A DNA stretch of 64,000 nt, taken from positions 6,016,001-6,080,000 of the forward strand of contig NC_088316.1 in assembly GCF_910592395.1 (NCBI RefSeq), written 5' to 3'. Under the pieces are notes generated by a model. The model searched no databases. It was not told where the DNA came from and saw only the letters and a program-made list of their open reading frames with translations. This document shows positions 1 through 11,993 of the stretch, piece by piece. Origin of the DNA: Lineus longissimus. Taxonomy: Eukaryota; Nemertea; Pilidiophora; Heteronemertea; Lineidae. The number at the start of each line of letters is the position of its first letter. Position 1 is the stretch's first letter. The position numbers and the translations under genes were made by a program.

Positions 1-2360
1 AAAAGGATGGTATACGGTGAATGCCGTCACGACTAGGGTGAAACATCGCAAACGCCGGTCTATCATGCGATGCAAAATGTAAGCTGATGTTTCTCAGACG
101 CAAGTCTCACACGGTATGCGTTTCTTCTTGCAGATTACAATTGGTGTTCCGGCAAGAAGTGTTCCTTGATTGCAACGACTTTTTTTTACTCGATCGTGTC
201 ATTTTTTTCGTTTTCCACTTATTTTGATCTTGATTTGCAAAGGATCAGTATAATTGTGAATGAATTTACCCCCTTTGAACCACAAATACATGTAGGCCTA
301 TATATTTTCATTTAAAAGATATTTTTGCGGTGTGAACCCAACTGGGCAGATGTCATGTTTTCATCGACTGTTCATGTAACGTGTAGGCTGTGACATATCA
401 TTCTGTAGACCAAGATACAGTATAAAATTAAGTGTGGTATAAGGCCTAATACGGGCGCCAAATTCACGTCTCTGTCAGTCTCAGTTCATTTTAATCTGAA
501 CTCAAGAGTAACAGTATTTGGGGGGGGGGGGGGTATTATTCTGGGACCTCCGATTTAGCAGTAAAATCGGCTTTTGCGAAATGGAGTGAGATGGGGAGTT
601 GTACGACAAAAAAATCAACCCTAATGTGAAGGAGCTGACTTACTTTCAAAAAGTAGGCCTTCCAATACCACTTGAACTACTGAACTCTTAAACATGCCTT
701 GTTGCAGATTCTGTGTAGTTTTATTTAATCATACATGTAATTAGTATTATCATACCTCATTAGTATCTGGGCCAATCACGTCGCGTCATTCGCCGTATTA
801 AACGTACCTTGCGATAATTTTTACTATTCTATGGCATTATTCTACTGATGACGTCATCGATGACGCGTTATTGCACCGTCCAGGTGCCGACTCGACTCAA
901 ATTATAATGCACCGTACTTATTAAAACGGGCATGAGGCATGATAAAATAAATATTGCACGTCAACCCATAGAATATTCTTGAATCTGGGGTAGGTAGCCG
1001 AGGTAATTAAAGCAGCTCCGTTTCGCAGAGTAACTGTTCCCCGCAATATTGTATACCGCCAAATATTTGCGCCTCCCTATTGATACACCTCTCTATTTTG
1101 CGCTTCGCGAAAGTTTCTCAAAAGTGAAAGTATTTTCACGATTTTAATTTTGAAATGTCTGTGAAAATATTTTTCCAATAAAAAATACATAATTCGCAAT
1201 TTTTTTTCGCAAATCGAAGGAATTTGCGAAATCCGCTAAAACAAGGCAAGATCAAAAGATACGGGAAAGATTCTAAAGTTACACTGGTTTTTTTGGGTCA
1301 AAGTAAAAAAACATTGAAATAGTGAAAATAGGCCCATGGATTATCGTTATCTGATAACCTCGGGTTTAAAGCCATTTTAATCGTGTATTTACGTTTTGTA
1401 TATATGGAAATGAGGTCATACTATCTCCAAATCGCCGTAAGCAAAGACTATGTGATAATTTGTTGGTCATTGCATGCATACAAGTCTAGATATAACAATA
1501 CTACATATCACGTACACTAGATTTCAATGACACGAATGAAATTTGCTTATAAAAGAAACAGTCGACAGCATTTTTTGAAATAGGTAGGTAATTATGTCGT
1601 AAGATCTTGGAAGGGGATGGTTTTGTACAAAAATTGACTATTTCAGTTTCGTCCGGAGTCAAAATCAATTCAAAGTTAGTCGGTCACGAGACTTTGTCTA
1701 CTTTTTGGGATTCTCCCAACATGCCCCACCGAGCTTTGTTTTTTTAATGTGTAACTTGTCCGAGAGTATGAAAAACAGTATAGTTGAATATCGGTATGAA
1801 ACTCTGTTGGTAACTTGATTTCTTTGAAAGTGTCAACAGTGATCCTGTTTTATGGTGTATTGGGTGGACGTGTGACGTACTTCTGATGGAGACACGGTTC
1901 TTTTCAGGATCAAATTCTGATCGGTTCCAAACTGATTGTCAATTTTTGAAAAATGCTCAAAAAATATTTTTCTGCCAGAATCTGCTTTCGCTGCAACTTC
2001 CATGACGTCTTATATCAAGTAATTAACGTATGATCACATCATTTGTTAAGGATTACTTAACTACATCCGAACGATCTAGGGGGTAAATGAATGGTGAACT
2101 TCCACTACGAGTAATTTTTGTCTTGTTGGAAAAACATATCGCGTTTGGATTGGCAGGTCTTTTATATCTTGCTTTTGATAGTCCTCAACCGAATTTTCAT
2201 AAAACAAACAGTGAAATATGTAGGCCAGGCGACACATGAATAAATTATTCAAACACTGCAATTCGTTGAATAACTGAGGAATTTCAAGATAACTCTAGCG
2301 TTGAGAGAGTTCATTACTCTCTAGACTAATAGAATGGTGCACTGTTCCAAAATATTTCAG
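1..2360. other. Non-coding flank upstream of first recognised SLC6 exon
   Basis: I see no convincing coding exon here. There is a run of 14 G at about 520-533 and AT-rich stretches at 1140-1260. A 5' untranslated or N-terminal exon of the transporter may lie here or outside the window, but no ORF supports one. Confidence 0.4.
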
Positions 2361-2605
2361 GGGTAGAACGAAGGATTACCCTGCTCAAACTGCCAAGCTG
2401 AACTTGACAGACTACTACATGGAGAAAGCGACACCCGAGGACGTCAGGGTGCTAGGAAAGGCCGACATCCCAGAGAAACCAGAGCAGGAACACAAACGGG
2501 AAAAATGGACGAATAAGATAGACTTCTTGCTGGCCTGTATTGGTTTCAGTGTCGGGTTAGGGAATGTCTGGAGGTTTCCTTACCTTTGCTACAAGAATGG
2601 CGGAG
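2361..2605 (+). CDS. SLC6 exon 1 (N-terminal tail, first half of TM1)
   Basis: Acceptor TTTCAG ends at 2360 and donor GTAGGT starts at 2606. It codes about 50 cytoplasmic residues and then [20 protein letters not shown], the start of TM1. It ends after one base of a Gly codon. ATG at 2419 is the likely start if no upstream coding exon exists. Confidence 0.85.
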
Positions 2606-5600
2606 GTAGGTGTTCTTGTTCCATGGGGGGAGTGGGGTCATGAGGATGAAGTGGATACGTCTGGAGGTTCCCATCTCCTTGTTAACAGAGCTATGTCTCC
2701 ATAATAACAGAGTAGGTTTTCCTCTTCTAATTAGGGGAGGGGGCTTGGGGATCTAATCCGATGAAGATGCGGTCCAATATGACCGACTTCTTCTTGGGCT
2801 GTTTCATTATTTGCCTTTAGGTTCTCATCGCTGCGGTGCTGAAATTTACATAAGATATGTATAAAATGAGAGTATATTATGTAGAACGTCTTGCGGTTTC
2901 TTTGATATTTTTTTTGTTACGCTAAGTATGGATGAAGATTTGCGAGTGTGGCGTGAATGAAATAGCACAATACAATCATCATAAAACTTAATTCGTTTTA
3001 GGAGGAGTGGAGGAAATTTCTTACATTTACGTATTTCACATTTACATATTTCGTACCTCGTCTTTCAAAGCGCTCTGTGTGCGACTTGTACCTTTTATGA
3101 CAGACTACGTCGACGCTGGTGCATGAATCGAACAACTGGCTCCCGATCAGGCTATAGCGTATTACAATGTTGTGGAGGAACCCCTCGGAACTAATTTCTT
3201 CCTCTTTCTAGGTGCGTTTCTTCTCCCGTACCTCATATGTGCCCTAATAGGGGGCATACCACTGTTTATTTTGGAAGTTGCCCTTGGCCAATTTATGGGT
3301 ATAGGCGGCGTGGGGACGTGGAGTATCTGCCCCCTGTTCAAAGGTAAGTTAGGATATTGGAACACTCTATAGTTAAAATGTAAAATGAGAATATAGGCAC
3401 GAGACAGATAGGTCAGATGAAATTACACGAAGTCGCCAATAGGTGTCTCTCCTATCTCACAGTACAAGAATTGATGATTTACTTTGCATAAGACATGTTA
3501 TCGAACGCAACCCAGCCCCCCAACTGTGCTCACTCACGGTATCCGATCATAAAGACAAATTATTTTATTCATACGCGACATCGCTCCTGCATAACTAATT
3601 TCTGTTGTCAAGGTGTTCACAGTTTATCTAGCAAATGGAAGGGGTGATCGACGCGTGATAACATAATACGCTGAAATCTTGCTGCCTACCTGAACAGCTG
3701 CAAAAGTAATCACCACGATACAAATAATTATGCATTAAAAAAATGAGGTATTTGATCAGATACCAATTTGACACCCTTTTTAAGGTAATCCCGGTCTTAT
3801 ACATTGACCTTTCGATGTATTTAAATTTCCCCCTTTCAGATAATATAAACACTGATCGTTCAATATTGCCTCTCCGGATAGCATTGACCGTTCATAATAT
3901 TGCAATATTGCCAGATATGGAAACATTGATCGTCCATGGTCTCTCGAGATATCATAGTGCCACTCGAGATATAGAAACATTTACAGGCCATGGTCTCTCG
4001 AGATATCGAAACATTGATCGTTCAATTGCCTCTCGGGAGATAAAAAACATTGACACTTCAAAATTGCGGTAGTGCCACTCGAGATATAGAAACATTGATA
4101 GTCCATGGTCTCTCAAGATATAGAACATTGATCGTTCCATTGCCTCTCGGGAGATAAAAAACATTGACACTTCAAAATTGCGGTAGTGCCACTCGAGATA
4201 TAGAAACATTGATAGTCCATGGTCTCTCAAGATATAGAACATTGATCGTTCCATTACCGTCGGCATATAAAAACATTGACACTTCCAAATTGCAGTAGTG
4301 CCACTCGAGATATAGAAGCATTGATCGTCTATGGTCTCTCGAGATTTAGAAACATTGTTTTTTCAATTGCCTCTCGGGATATAAAAACATTGACACTTCA
4401 AAATTGCAGTAGTGCCACTCGAGATGTAGAAACGTTGACAGTCCATGATCTCTTGAGATATAGAAACACTGTTCGTTCAATTACCTCTCGGGATATAAAA
4501 ACATTGATCGTTCAATATTGCTTCTCGAGATACCGAATCCTTTCGGCAATGGATGCCGGAATGCTCATCCGATCAGGGACTCTAACTTATACTGCAGGGT
4601 GTATTGAATGTATCTGCAGAACGTTTTGTGTTTAATGTATATTCTGCTTTTCAACCGGTACGAAAAAAGCCAATTGTAAATAATCTCAACAATGTGACAA
4701 TCATATTAAAAAACAGAAAATGATTTATTCAATTCAATAATGCAGACCAAAGGTTTTCAGGGTGAAGCTCATAGGATTTACTGTATCTTAAAAATATCGC
4801 CTATTTTTAGATTTTTTGTATTTTTTGTGTTTCAGGTATCGGGTTTGCCTGCGCCATCATCGTCTTCCTATTAAACTGCTACTACAATGTGATCCTCTGC
4901 TGGGCCTTCTACTACATGTTTGCCAGTTTTACCTCTGTCTTACCCTGGTCCAGTTGTGATAACCCTTGGAACACGGAGAACTGTTCAATAGCCTACAATA
5001 AAACAGCTAACGGAACTAGAAGTGGTGTGGATCCGGTTAATGAATATTGGGAGTAAGAAAATCAAATGCAAGGTTTCAATTTCGATTTCTCGATTTCCTC
5101 AAAGGTCCTTCTATCCGCCCCATTCATCTATTGCACCAAAGCGCATTTTCGTGGGCTGGGAAAATGTACCAAACTACATGCCACGGCGGTTAATCTAATT
5201 CATACACTGGTTAAGGGGCAACTATAGACAGGATAAGCGACTGTCAAACTCCAACTCCGACTATGAGTTCGAGTCCAACTCGGAACTGGGCTAGAGTGTT
5301 TAGTTCACCTAGTTTATAGCAGCGTCACTGTTCTCAGTCCGACGATTTGCAAACGTTGCACCCGTCAAAAACGTCAACTTTACAGAGTGTTCTTGCCATC
5401 AAAGGTACATCACTGGCCATTACACATGTTACAAGCGTTTCGCAGAGATCCTAGATATTCCAAAACAATTAGGAAATGTCCTAAAGCTAGGATGAGAAAA
5501 GTGAAATTTGAAGTGGGAGAGTGCTTACGAGCACTTGCAGGACTATATATGTGTTTTACGAGCGAGTACAAAATGAACATTTGGAAGATCCCGCGCAGTT

Positions 5601-8600
5601 GATGTGACGCAGAACGCAAAAAGGGAATCACCTCGTACTCGGATTCGGGCGGTTGCTAATCCTGTCTATTAAACTACCAGAATCCACCGTCCATCGTCCG
5701 TCGTCATCGTCAATAGGCAGGTTTCACAACCCTTACGAACGACGAAGTACGAACTACGAAGTCATCGTGCTAATTCATTTACGTGACACTTGCAATACAA
5801 GGTATACATGTACGATGAATCGGGGAAATGTTCTCAAACAATCGTCGATAATGTTCGATTACGCCATTACGCTTCGTATAATTCGGATTCCTCCGTCACG
5901 GTTGCAAACCTATCTCTTGTCATCGCCATCTTTCCTTCTCATTGTTTTCGACCTCGTCGGCTGTCGTCGTCGTCGTCATCATCATCGTTCACATCATCAG
6001 CATCATCACCATTAGTGTATCCTGCATAAGTTGATACTAACGATTTATAAGAATAGTTAATTGCATTCGTGGACTTTTCGGTCACAAAACTTAATAATTC
6101 CTATCGTAGTTCGTGAGCAGTGCGGAACCTCAGTTTCGTGTTATCATCAAAAGTCATAGCATCACAAAGCATCGTAAAGAGCGCTGTCCTTGACTTTCAG
6201 AAACCGTGTCCTTGGCATATCGGGTGGTATTGACGAGGTTGGGGAGATCAGATGGGACCTTGCTCTCTGTTTACTCCTGGCATGGATAGTGGTTTATTTC
6301 TGCATATGGAAAGGAATCAGAAGTTCAGGAAAGGTAACCAGCCATGGCAACTGGTTGAGATATGACCGCAACAACCGTCAGCCTCTTTCAAAGGATGTTG
6401 ACATTAGCCGTTTATGACCTCTGACGCAAATTATCGGGTACCTCTGAATCCTGGTCTCTTTTTGGAGACTGACGAAAAAAATATTCCAAAATACGTTTAT
6501 ACATAACTTATTGGTGATCATCGGTAGAAAATTGTGAAACTCTTTAAGGATCGCCGTCAGTTTAACGGCAGTCTAGCCTGATCGCTAATGGTGTCTTTAT
6601 CACTTTCCCTCACCCAGGTGATGTACTTTACAGCAACAACACCCTATATTCTCATGTTCACCCTTCTCATCCGAGGGACTTTGCTAGACGGGGCAGTGGA
6701 CGGCATCATATACTACTTAAAGCCAGAGTGGAACAGATTGTTGGACATCGAGGTGTGGGTGGACGCGGGGACACAGATATTCTACTCGTATTCTATAGGC
6801 ATCGGGACACTCACGGCGCTGGGAAGTTACAACGAATTTCATCATAATTCATATAGGTATGCTGTGATCAGTCACAGGGAAAAAAAACATATTGGAGAGA
6901 TACACTTAGATTACTTTTAGTTGTTGGTAATACAATTTTCTTCACAAATAATATTGGCGAGAGTTAAAATGCCGGACAGGTTTAAGATTTAATATTTTGT
7001 GAGTTATCAGCTAGGTTTTGCAAGCTTACGTTTTACATTTACGTTTACATTTTCTTAAAAACGAAAACGAATGTAAAGTTTTCTGTCAGGTTATGTTTTG
7101 AAAAAGAATTACGATTATATTTACGTTTTCAACTATACTTCCGGAACAAATTTCACCTCCTATAGCCCCGAATTTACACATAAACAGTTAACATGTGCAT
7201 TGTACAGATTCTTGTCTATATTTCCTCATCACATATCGATGTTATAACCCGTGCGAGGCCAGTAGACAGAAAATCGAATCCGTAAATTGTGCGAAAGGAC
7301 TTACGCGTGTCTCACCGTTAACGCGTTGACACTGAAATTACCTGGAGCCGCTCAGTGTCATTAACAATTACGCTTTGAAAATGTAAAACGTAAAATGGGA
7401 GCCAAAACGTAAGCTTGCAAACCTGCCTATTACACAAGGATTATAGGACTCTTGTAGATTATCGGCATAAGGCTGGGTTCGCATAGTGCTAGTATTCTAT
7501 ACTGTATTTGGTATTCTGACCATTCGTGTATATGGTGCCCTCCGAATAGTTCAGTCATATGTGATTCGGTAATTGACACAACCTTGTTAGATTTCCACTA
7601 TACCCCAGCCCTCCGTAACGTGCACCGAATACCGTATAGAGTATAGATTTATGTGAACCCAGCCTAAAGCAGATTACTAGCAGAATACAAGTATGCGCAT
7701 TTACATGAACTTATCCCATCTACGTATAATTTTTGATTGGAAGTTATTTTGCAATTCCATAACAGTCCCTGAAGTTGTAATCTCTCTTGTCTTATAAACT
7801 GCGCACGTGTTTTTGTTTCAGAGATTCCATTATATTCGCCCTCACGAACAGTGGAACCAGTATCCTTGCGGGGTTCGTTATATTTTCAGTCCTCGGCTTC
7901 ATGGCCAACGAACAAGGTGTTGCAATCAAAGACGTCGCGGCCTCAGGTAGGTACCCGACACGATTCAGTTAAGCGTTAAGTTTAGTTCAGTTCAGTTAAG
8001 TTTTCTAGTGCGCCATTGGGTTATTGATCAGGCGACTCGGCGTAGGTGGTTGATCGTGCGACGGCGCCCGGTCGAATATGCACCGATGCGGACGATTTTG
8101 CCTTTAGCCCTCTAAAAAGCGGTAACCAAGATGCCAGTAGCACTTCTATGGAGCGCCATTTCACGCAGTTTCTCTCCTCTATTTCAGGTCCTGGTCTTGC
8201 CTTTATAGCCTACCCAAAAGCAGTAGCACAGATGCCGGTAGCACCTCTATGGAGCGCCATATTCTTCTTCATGGTGATTCTTCTCGGCTTGGACAGTCAG
8301 TTCGTCGGCGTGGAGGGCTTCGTCACAGCCTGCGTGGATGCGTTTCCTAAACTGCTCCGAAAAGGCCACAGAAAGGAAATATTCGTGGCTTTTGTTTGCC
8401 TGATTTCATATTTTGTTGGACTATCTATGTGTACAAATGTAAGTACCTCGCACTTCAGACTATACATTTGCCCCATCCGGTTTTACTCTTTGAATGAAAA
8501 TATATAGAGGCCAGGCGGACTGAGTGATGATAACACATGATCATTCAGCTGCTCAGCATTTGACACAGTGCTGTCGAACGGCTTAGCAGTAAAACGTCGC

Positions 8601-11600
8601 CTCCACCAGATTTCTCCATTGACAAAAGACGTTTCAAACTCATCCTTGTGTTCTCTGAAAAAGTCACAATATTAGACAACACAATTCCATTTCAGGGCGG
8701 GATGTATGTGTTCCAACTGTTTGACTACTACTCTGGAAGCAGAATTGTCCTGTTGGTAGCTTTCTTTGAGTGCCTCGTCGTAGCTTGGATATACGGTAAG
8801 GAATAAGCAGACCATCTATACTGAGTAATGCCTTTGCAAACTTGCGCGTTTTCGCCGCGATTTTCATTTTGTCCAACGAATCCTTCAGGCATTGTGCACA
8901 CCAGCAATTTAATTACCGGTTATACAGCTAGCTTATTGTTCAAAATCCAATGCCTGTGGAAGTTGATGCATGTGACTCGGATACACGCTTTCCTCGTTGA
9001 ACGCGACATCTCGGATATAGGCATATATTTACTAGCAAATGAAACTGTCCAACAGAAAAAATACCCCAAACTTAAGATGTCTGTCGATCGTGCCGAGGGA
9101 AAGCACTTGTAACACATTTTGGGTAATATGTGATGTTGTTCACAGAAACAAATCTGATTGCGTAATTTGAAGTCATGCGACACCAATTTACGAATACAGG
9201 TATATGCGTCCGATGGCTATTACGTAATGAGTACTTTGCATAGTTCAAGGTGCTGTCTTAAATTTAGTGAAAAGGTCGGTTGTCTCAAAAATTCATTTAT
9301 CATTCCGCTATCCGATCATTGGAAGTTGAATGCAAGATATGCAACAATGACGTGTTAATGCCCTTGGATCATAGCAGCTGCCCTACTAAGACAGCATGGC
9401 TGGAAACACAATGATACACATGTCAAAGATGACAGTGCGTCATGGATGATGTACTGTACATGTGATGGGTAGACGAGCCTGAAATATCGGCGGAAAACTA
9501 CCCTTAAAATTCTGAGTTCCATTCCAGAGAGACTTAATTTTGGACTTAATTTATTAGACTTGTAAGTTGCAAATTTCACACAATAACATCGACGCGACGG
9601 AGTCCACGGAAATAAGGGTTACATGTAGAACATTGTTGTGAGTGAACATTATTACGGACAATATTGAATTATCAGAAAAAAACTTGACATCAATGGGTTT
9701 TTTACCGATTACATAAAGATATATTTAAAACTACACGATACACAGTTTCTTTTGCTGTCGAGTTTACATGTAGTGAACGTTATTCTAACTCTATTGCGCA
9801 TGCATTGTGTACATGGCATTGGTTTCCACGTAACATTCGTAGCGTCTCGTTTTCGTGGAAGCTGTCGTGATTTTTCGATCGAGTTATAGGTGGCGCTATC
9901 TAAAGTTGTACGTCAGTGGGCTGTGTTCGATTTGAAGAGAATTTGCATCATGCTTTGTGCTGTTTCAAACATCTTCTCTTTAGGAATTCGACGTTTCTAT
10001 GACAACTTATTGATGATGTATGGCTTCCGGATAAACTATTTCATGTACGGCATGTGGACAATAGGAGCACCGCTCTTCTGCTTGGTAAGTATTGGTGTAC
10101 GTGTTACACAAAAATGCGTATACTTCCGTCAATCCCAGTTCAGAACTCTTGAAACTCTGTTATTCAGGAAAAAGTTCAAATAGATCTAAAATTGACGAAC
10201 ATGTTTACCTTGGAAGTTTCAGATGGTGATCGACATCATCTATCTTCAGTAGTTATGAATTTGACCGCTAGGTGTAGAGGCCAAACATTGGTCCCACACG
10301 TGTCTGGAGCACCATTCGTCTCCATTAATGTTGAATGTTTGAATGACCCATCTCGTAAATCTTGCTGACTTTCTGCCCACAATGTTGCAGTTATACCTGC
10401 CAATCGATTTTATAATTGTCTTTGGCTACGTGATCTGTGATGTCCGATTGGTTGAAATCATTGGAAGATGATTCTCTACTGGCCCAAACCGTTTAAAGCT
10501 GACATGCACTGATAAACCTCTACACTGCATCATGCCAGAGTGACTACATGTAAGAATGCCCCCCGCCCCCCTCCATTCAGTTCTCCACAACTCCCCTGGG
10601 CTATCAAAGGGAAGGAGTGGGCCAGACCAAAACAACAGTAGGGAAAAAATTATCGAATTGATATTTCGTTTTTATACTTCCAGGTCATCTTTGTTCTTAG
10701 TTCCATCAGCTATTCAGAGTTGACATACGACCGTAAGGGGAGGGGTAAATACATATACCCTGACTGGGCCGTGGGGATAGGGTGGGCCATGGCCTGTGTC
10801 TCCGTCGTCTTCATCCCTATCACAATGGCCTTTCAGACAATCAAAACAGTTTGGAAAGGAAAGGTACGCATTTCAGTTTCTCTCAACCTTTCGCTTGAAA
10901 TTAAAATATTTAGGCGAGAGCGCGTGAGCCAACATTGCACATTATTGGCTCTGAGAAAGTATTTGAATGACTTGTACTGTAGGAGGAAACCGGGCAACAC
11001 GGTAAAGCCTATTCGCTGTCGAAGAGTCGTCCTATATATTAGATGAAATACCGGACGTGAAGAAGAAGAAAATGTCTCCTTCGACAAAGCGCGGGGCCCT
11101 TTTGTATTTTGAAGGATACTGGTATAGGGTTAGGCCACATGACCGTCAATGGATCAGATATTTAAGCCCAGAGTATAATAGAATCGTTTCTTCCCTGGGC
11201 GTTCTATCCGGAGACATTTGAAACTTCTACGACCTGGAATGTTATAGGCGCTGATGTAACTATTGCGCAACACCGACAGCCCGTATCCAGGTAACGCTTT
11301 ACAGGGCATCTACACATTTATTTACACGAAGTGTTATGGTTCAGTTAATGCTTATTTTTTGCTTTATCTCTTACCATGCCAGATATTTGAACATACAGAT
11401 AAACAAAGTTATGATTTTTTTTGCGGTGTTTTGTAGAAGAGACGAGACGAGACGTTGCGTGATGATTCAACTATAATATCATTGAATCTACAATGTAGGT
11501 CACGCCATGTTCACAATCATATTCCAACATTTCGAGCAGATATTAGGTCTGCTTTTTATGGTTTTATCTCCTGTCAGTTGACCTGGTGATCTTTTCCAGC

Positions 11601-11752
11601 CATTAAGGACGCTGATAGAACCCGAGGGTCTCCAGCCGCATCAGCTCCGACCACAGGATTACCCGCCGCATGTGGAACCACGCGTAGGACGACCTAATCC
11701 AGCCTACAGCAACAGCTCGATAAACAAAATGGAGATGAATGTGGTTTATTGA
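2361..11752 (+). CDS. SLC6-family Na+/Cl- coupled transporter, taurine/creatine/GABA-like (11 exons)
   Basis: A plasma-membrane symporter that would move a small osmolyte or amino-acid-like substrate with Na+ and Cl-. Exons: 2361-2605, 3212-3343, 4836-5052, 6201-6333, 6618-6856, 7822-7946, 8188-8438, 8696-8795, 9984-10084, 10684-10863, 11600-11752. All have GT-AG borders and compatible phases, summing to 624 codons plus stop. The first in-frame ATG, at 2419, would give about 605 residues, close to the family's usual 600-620, so the gene may be nearly complete. TM1 has [11 protein letters not shown]. The position that is Asp in monoamine transporters is Gly here, which argues against a monoamine carrier. 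The second external loop has the [13 protein letters not shown] cysteine pair. EQGV...[17 protein letters not shown] and [13 protein letters not shown] favour the taurine/creatine/GABA branch. Substrate is inferred, not shown. Introns 1, 9 and 10 hold nothing I recognise. Confidence 0.9.
3212..3343 (+). CDS. SLC6 exon 2 (TM1 end, TM2)
   Basis: Acceptor TTTCTAG, donor GTAAGT. Codes [20 protein letters not shown] and then [17 protein letters not shown], the conserved TM2 segment. Phase 1 in and phase 1 out. Confidence 0.9.
3840..4540. repeat. Intron-2 minisatellite, about 114-bp period
   Basis: The phrase TAGTGCCACTCGAGAT recurs at about 3954, 4068, 4182, 4294 and 4408, a spacing of 112-114 bases. 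Each unit contains three related sub-units of about 33-45 bp, each beginning ACATTGA. The palindromes CTCGAG and CCATGG recur, so both strands give spurious ORFs of about 100-119 codons. Confidence 0.85.
4836..5052 (+). CDS. SLC6 exon 3 (TM3 and large extracellular loop 2)
   Basis: Acceptor GTGTTTCAG, donor GTAAGA. Codes TM3 ([16 protein letters not shown]) and the loop with [13 protein letters not shown]. Two N-glycosylation sequons follow (NKT, NGT). Phase 1 in and phase 2 out. Confidence 0.9.
5227..5667. mobile_element. MITE-like element, same family as the one at 38465
   Basis: Begins AGACAGGATAAGCG and ends GCTAATCCTGTCT, imperfect inverted termini. The right part shares GCAAAAAGGGAATCACCTCG and CTCGTACTCGG with the 38465-39179 element. 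No coding capacity is visible. Lies in intron 3. Target duplication is not clear. Confidence 0.65.
5961..6012. repeat. (GTC/CAT)n trinucleotide microsatellite
   Basis: Runs of GTC followed by ATC/CAT triplets in intron 3. Confidence 0.8.
6201..6333 (+). CDS. SLC6 exon 4 (loop end, TM4)
   Basis: Acceptor GACTTTCAG, donor GTAACC. Codes [20 protein letters not shown] and TM4 with the family motif YFCIWKGI. Ends in phase 0. Confidence 0.9.
6618..6856 (+). CDS. SLC6 exon 5 (TM5, TM6)
   Basis: Acceptor TCACCCAG, donor GTATGC. Codes TM5 ([14 protein letters not shown]) and the substrate-lining TM6 region beginning [16 protein letters not shown]. Phase 0 in and phase 2 out; the Arg codon is split with exon 6. 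Confidence 0.9.
7011..7430. mobile_element. MITE with TTTGCAAGCTTACGTTTT termini
   Basis: The left end has TTTTGCAAGCTTACGTTTTA and the right end is its reverse complement with small changes (AAAACGTAAGCTTGCAAA). About 420 bp in intron 5, no ORF. Target duplication not resolved. Confidence 0.65.
7471..7664. mobile_element. 194-bp MITE with TAA target duplication (Harbinger-like)
   Basis: GGCTGGGTTCGCATA at the left is mirrored by TATGTGAACCCAGCC-type sequence at the right, and the element is flanked by TAA at 7468-7470 and 7665-7667. The 3-bp TAA duplication fits PIF/Harbinger-type MITEs. Non-coding; intron 5. Confidence 0.75.
7822..7946 (+). CDS. SLC6 exon 6 (TM7)
   Basis: Acceptor TTGTTTCAG, donor GTAGGT. 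Codes [20 protein letters not shown] and then the start of loop 4 ([14 protein letters not shown]), which resembles taurine transporters. Phase 1 out. Confidence 0.9.
8112..8160 (+). pseudogene. Partial duplicate of exon 7 inside intron 6
   Basis: These roughly 49 bases match bases about 8213-8261 of the real exon 7 at roughly 85% identity, including GATGCC(A/G)GTAGCAC and the exact stretch CTATGGAGCGCCAT. The copy lies about 100 bp upstream of the functional exon, has small gaps and lacks a donor site. It looks like a relic of a local tandem duplication. Confidence 0.65.
8188..8438 (+). CDS. SLC6 exon 7 (loop 4, TM8, TM9)
   Basis: Acceptor TATTTCAG, donor GTAAGT. Codes [20 protein letters not shown]8 ([17 protein letters not shown]) and TM9 ([17 protein letters not shown]). 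LDSQF carries conserved Na+-site residues of the family. Phase 0 out. Confidence 0.92.
8696..8795 (+). CDS. SLC6 exon 8 (TM10)
   Basis: Acceptor CATTTCAG, donor GTAAGG. Codes [16 protein letters not shown] and the TM10 hydrophobic run ending AWIYG. The [13 protein letters not shown] motif is typical of the taurine/creatine/betaine subgroup. Phase 1 out. Confidence 0.9.
8796..9983. other. Intron 8, nothing recognised
   Basis: A 1188-bp intron between the TM10 and TM11 exons. Short ORFs on both strands have no family resemblance I can see, and no inverted repeat stands out. Confidence 0.6.
9984..10084 (+). CDS. SLC6 exon 9 (TM11 start)
   Basis: Acceptor TCTCTTTAG, donor GTAAGT. Codes [19 protein letters not shown] and then the first part of TM11. 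Phase 0 out. Confidence 0.88.
10684..10863 (+). CDS. SLC6 exon 10 (TM11 end, TM12)
   Basis: Acceptor ACTTCCAG, donor GTACGC. Codes the end of TM11, the loop with [15 protein letters not shown], and TM12. Phase 0 out. Confidence 0.88.
11600..11752 (+). CDS. SLC6 exon 11 (cytoplasmic C-terminus)
   Basis: Acceptor TCTTTTCCAG. Codes 50 hydrophilic, proline-rich residues ending KMEMNVVY and a TGA stop at 11750-11752. A possible AATAAA polyadenylation signal at 12110-12115 lies inside the foldback element downstream. Confidence 0.85.
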   Translation, partial: PLRTLIEPEGLQPHQLRPQDYPPHVEPRVGRPNPAYSNSSINKMEMNVVY

Positions 11753-11993
11753 AAGATATATGAACGATCAATGACGAAATCAGCAAGTCAAGGATGACAC
11801 TTTCGCCTCCGTCACGCACTGACCTTACGCCTTTTTGCCTCCAAGCGAACCGAGTAAAATCAAAATCGTATGCTTCAAACTTCGAACTGTGGAATAATTT
11901 CATTCATCCTGATCAATCGAGCAGACGCAAAATTGAGATACAGTTACTATGTGTTGAGGCAATTCAGCCTGTTTTAATGCATCTGTTTCACAT

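Noticed and set aside
3840-4540. CRISPR-like array
   Set aside because: Period about 114 bp with no unique spacers, in a eukaryotic intron; a minisatellite.
3743-4635. Open frames of 104-119 codons on both strands
   Set aside because: They are products of the 114-bp minisatellite; repeat-driven frames with no domain and located in an intron.
5653-6029. Two overlapping ORFs with His or Ser runs
   Set aside because: Created by the trinucleotide microsatellite in intron 3.
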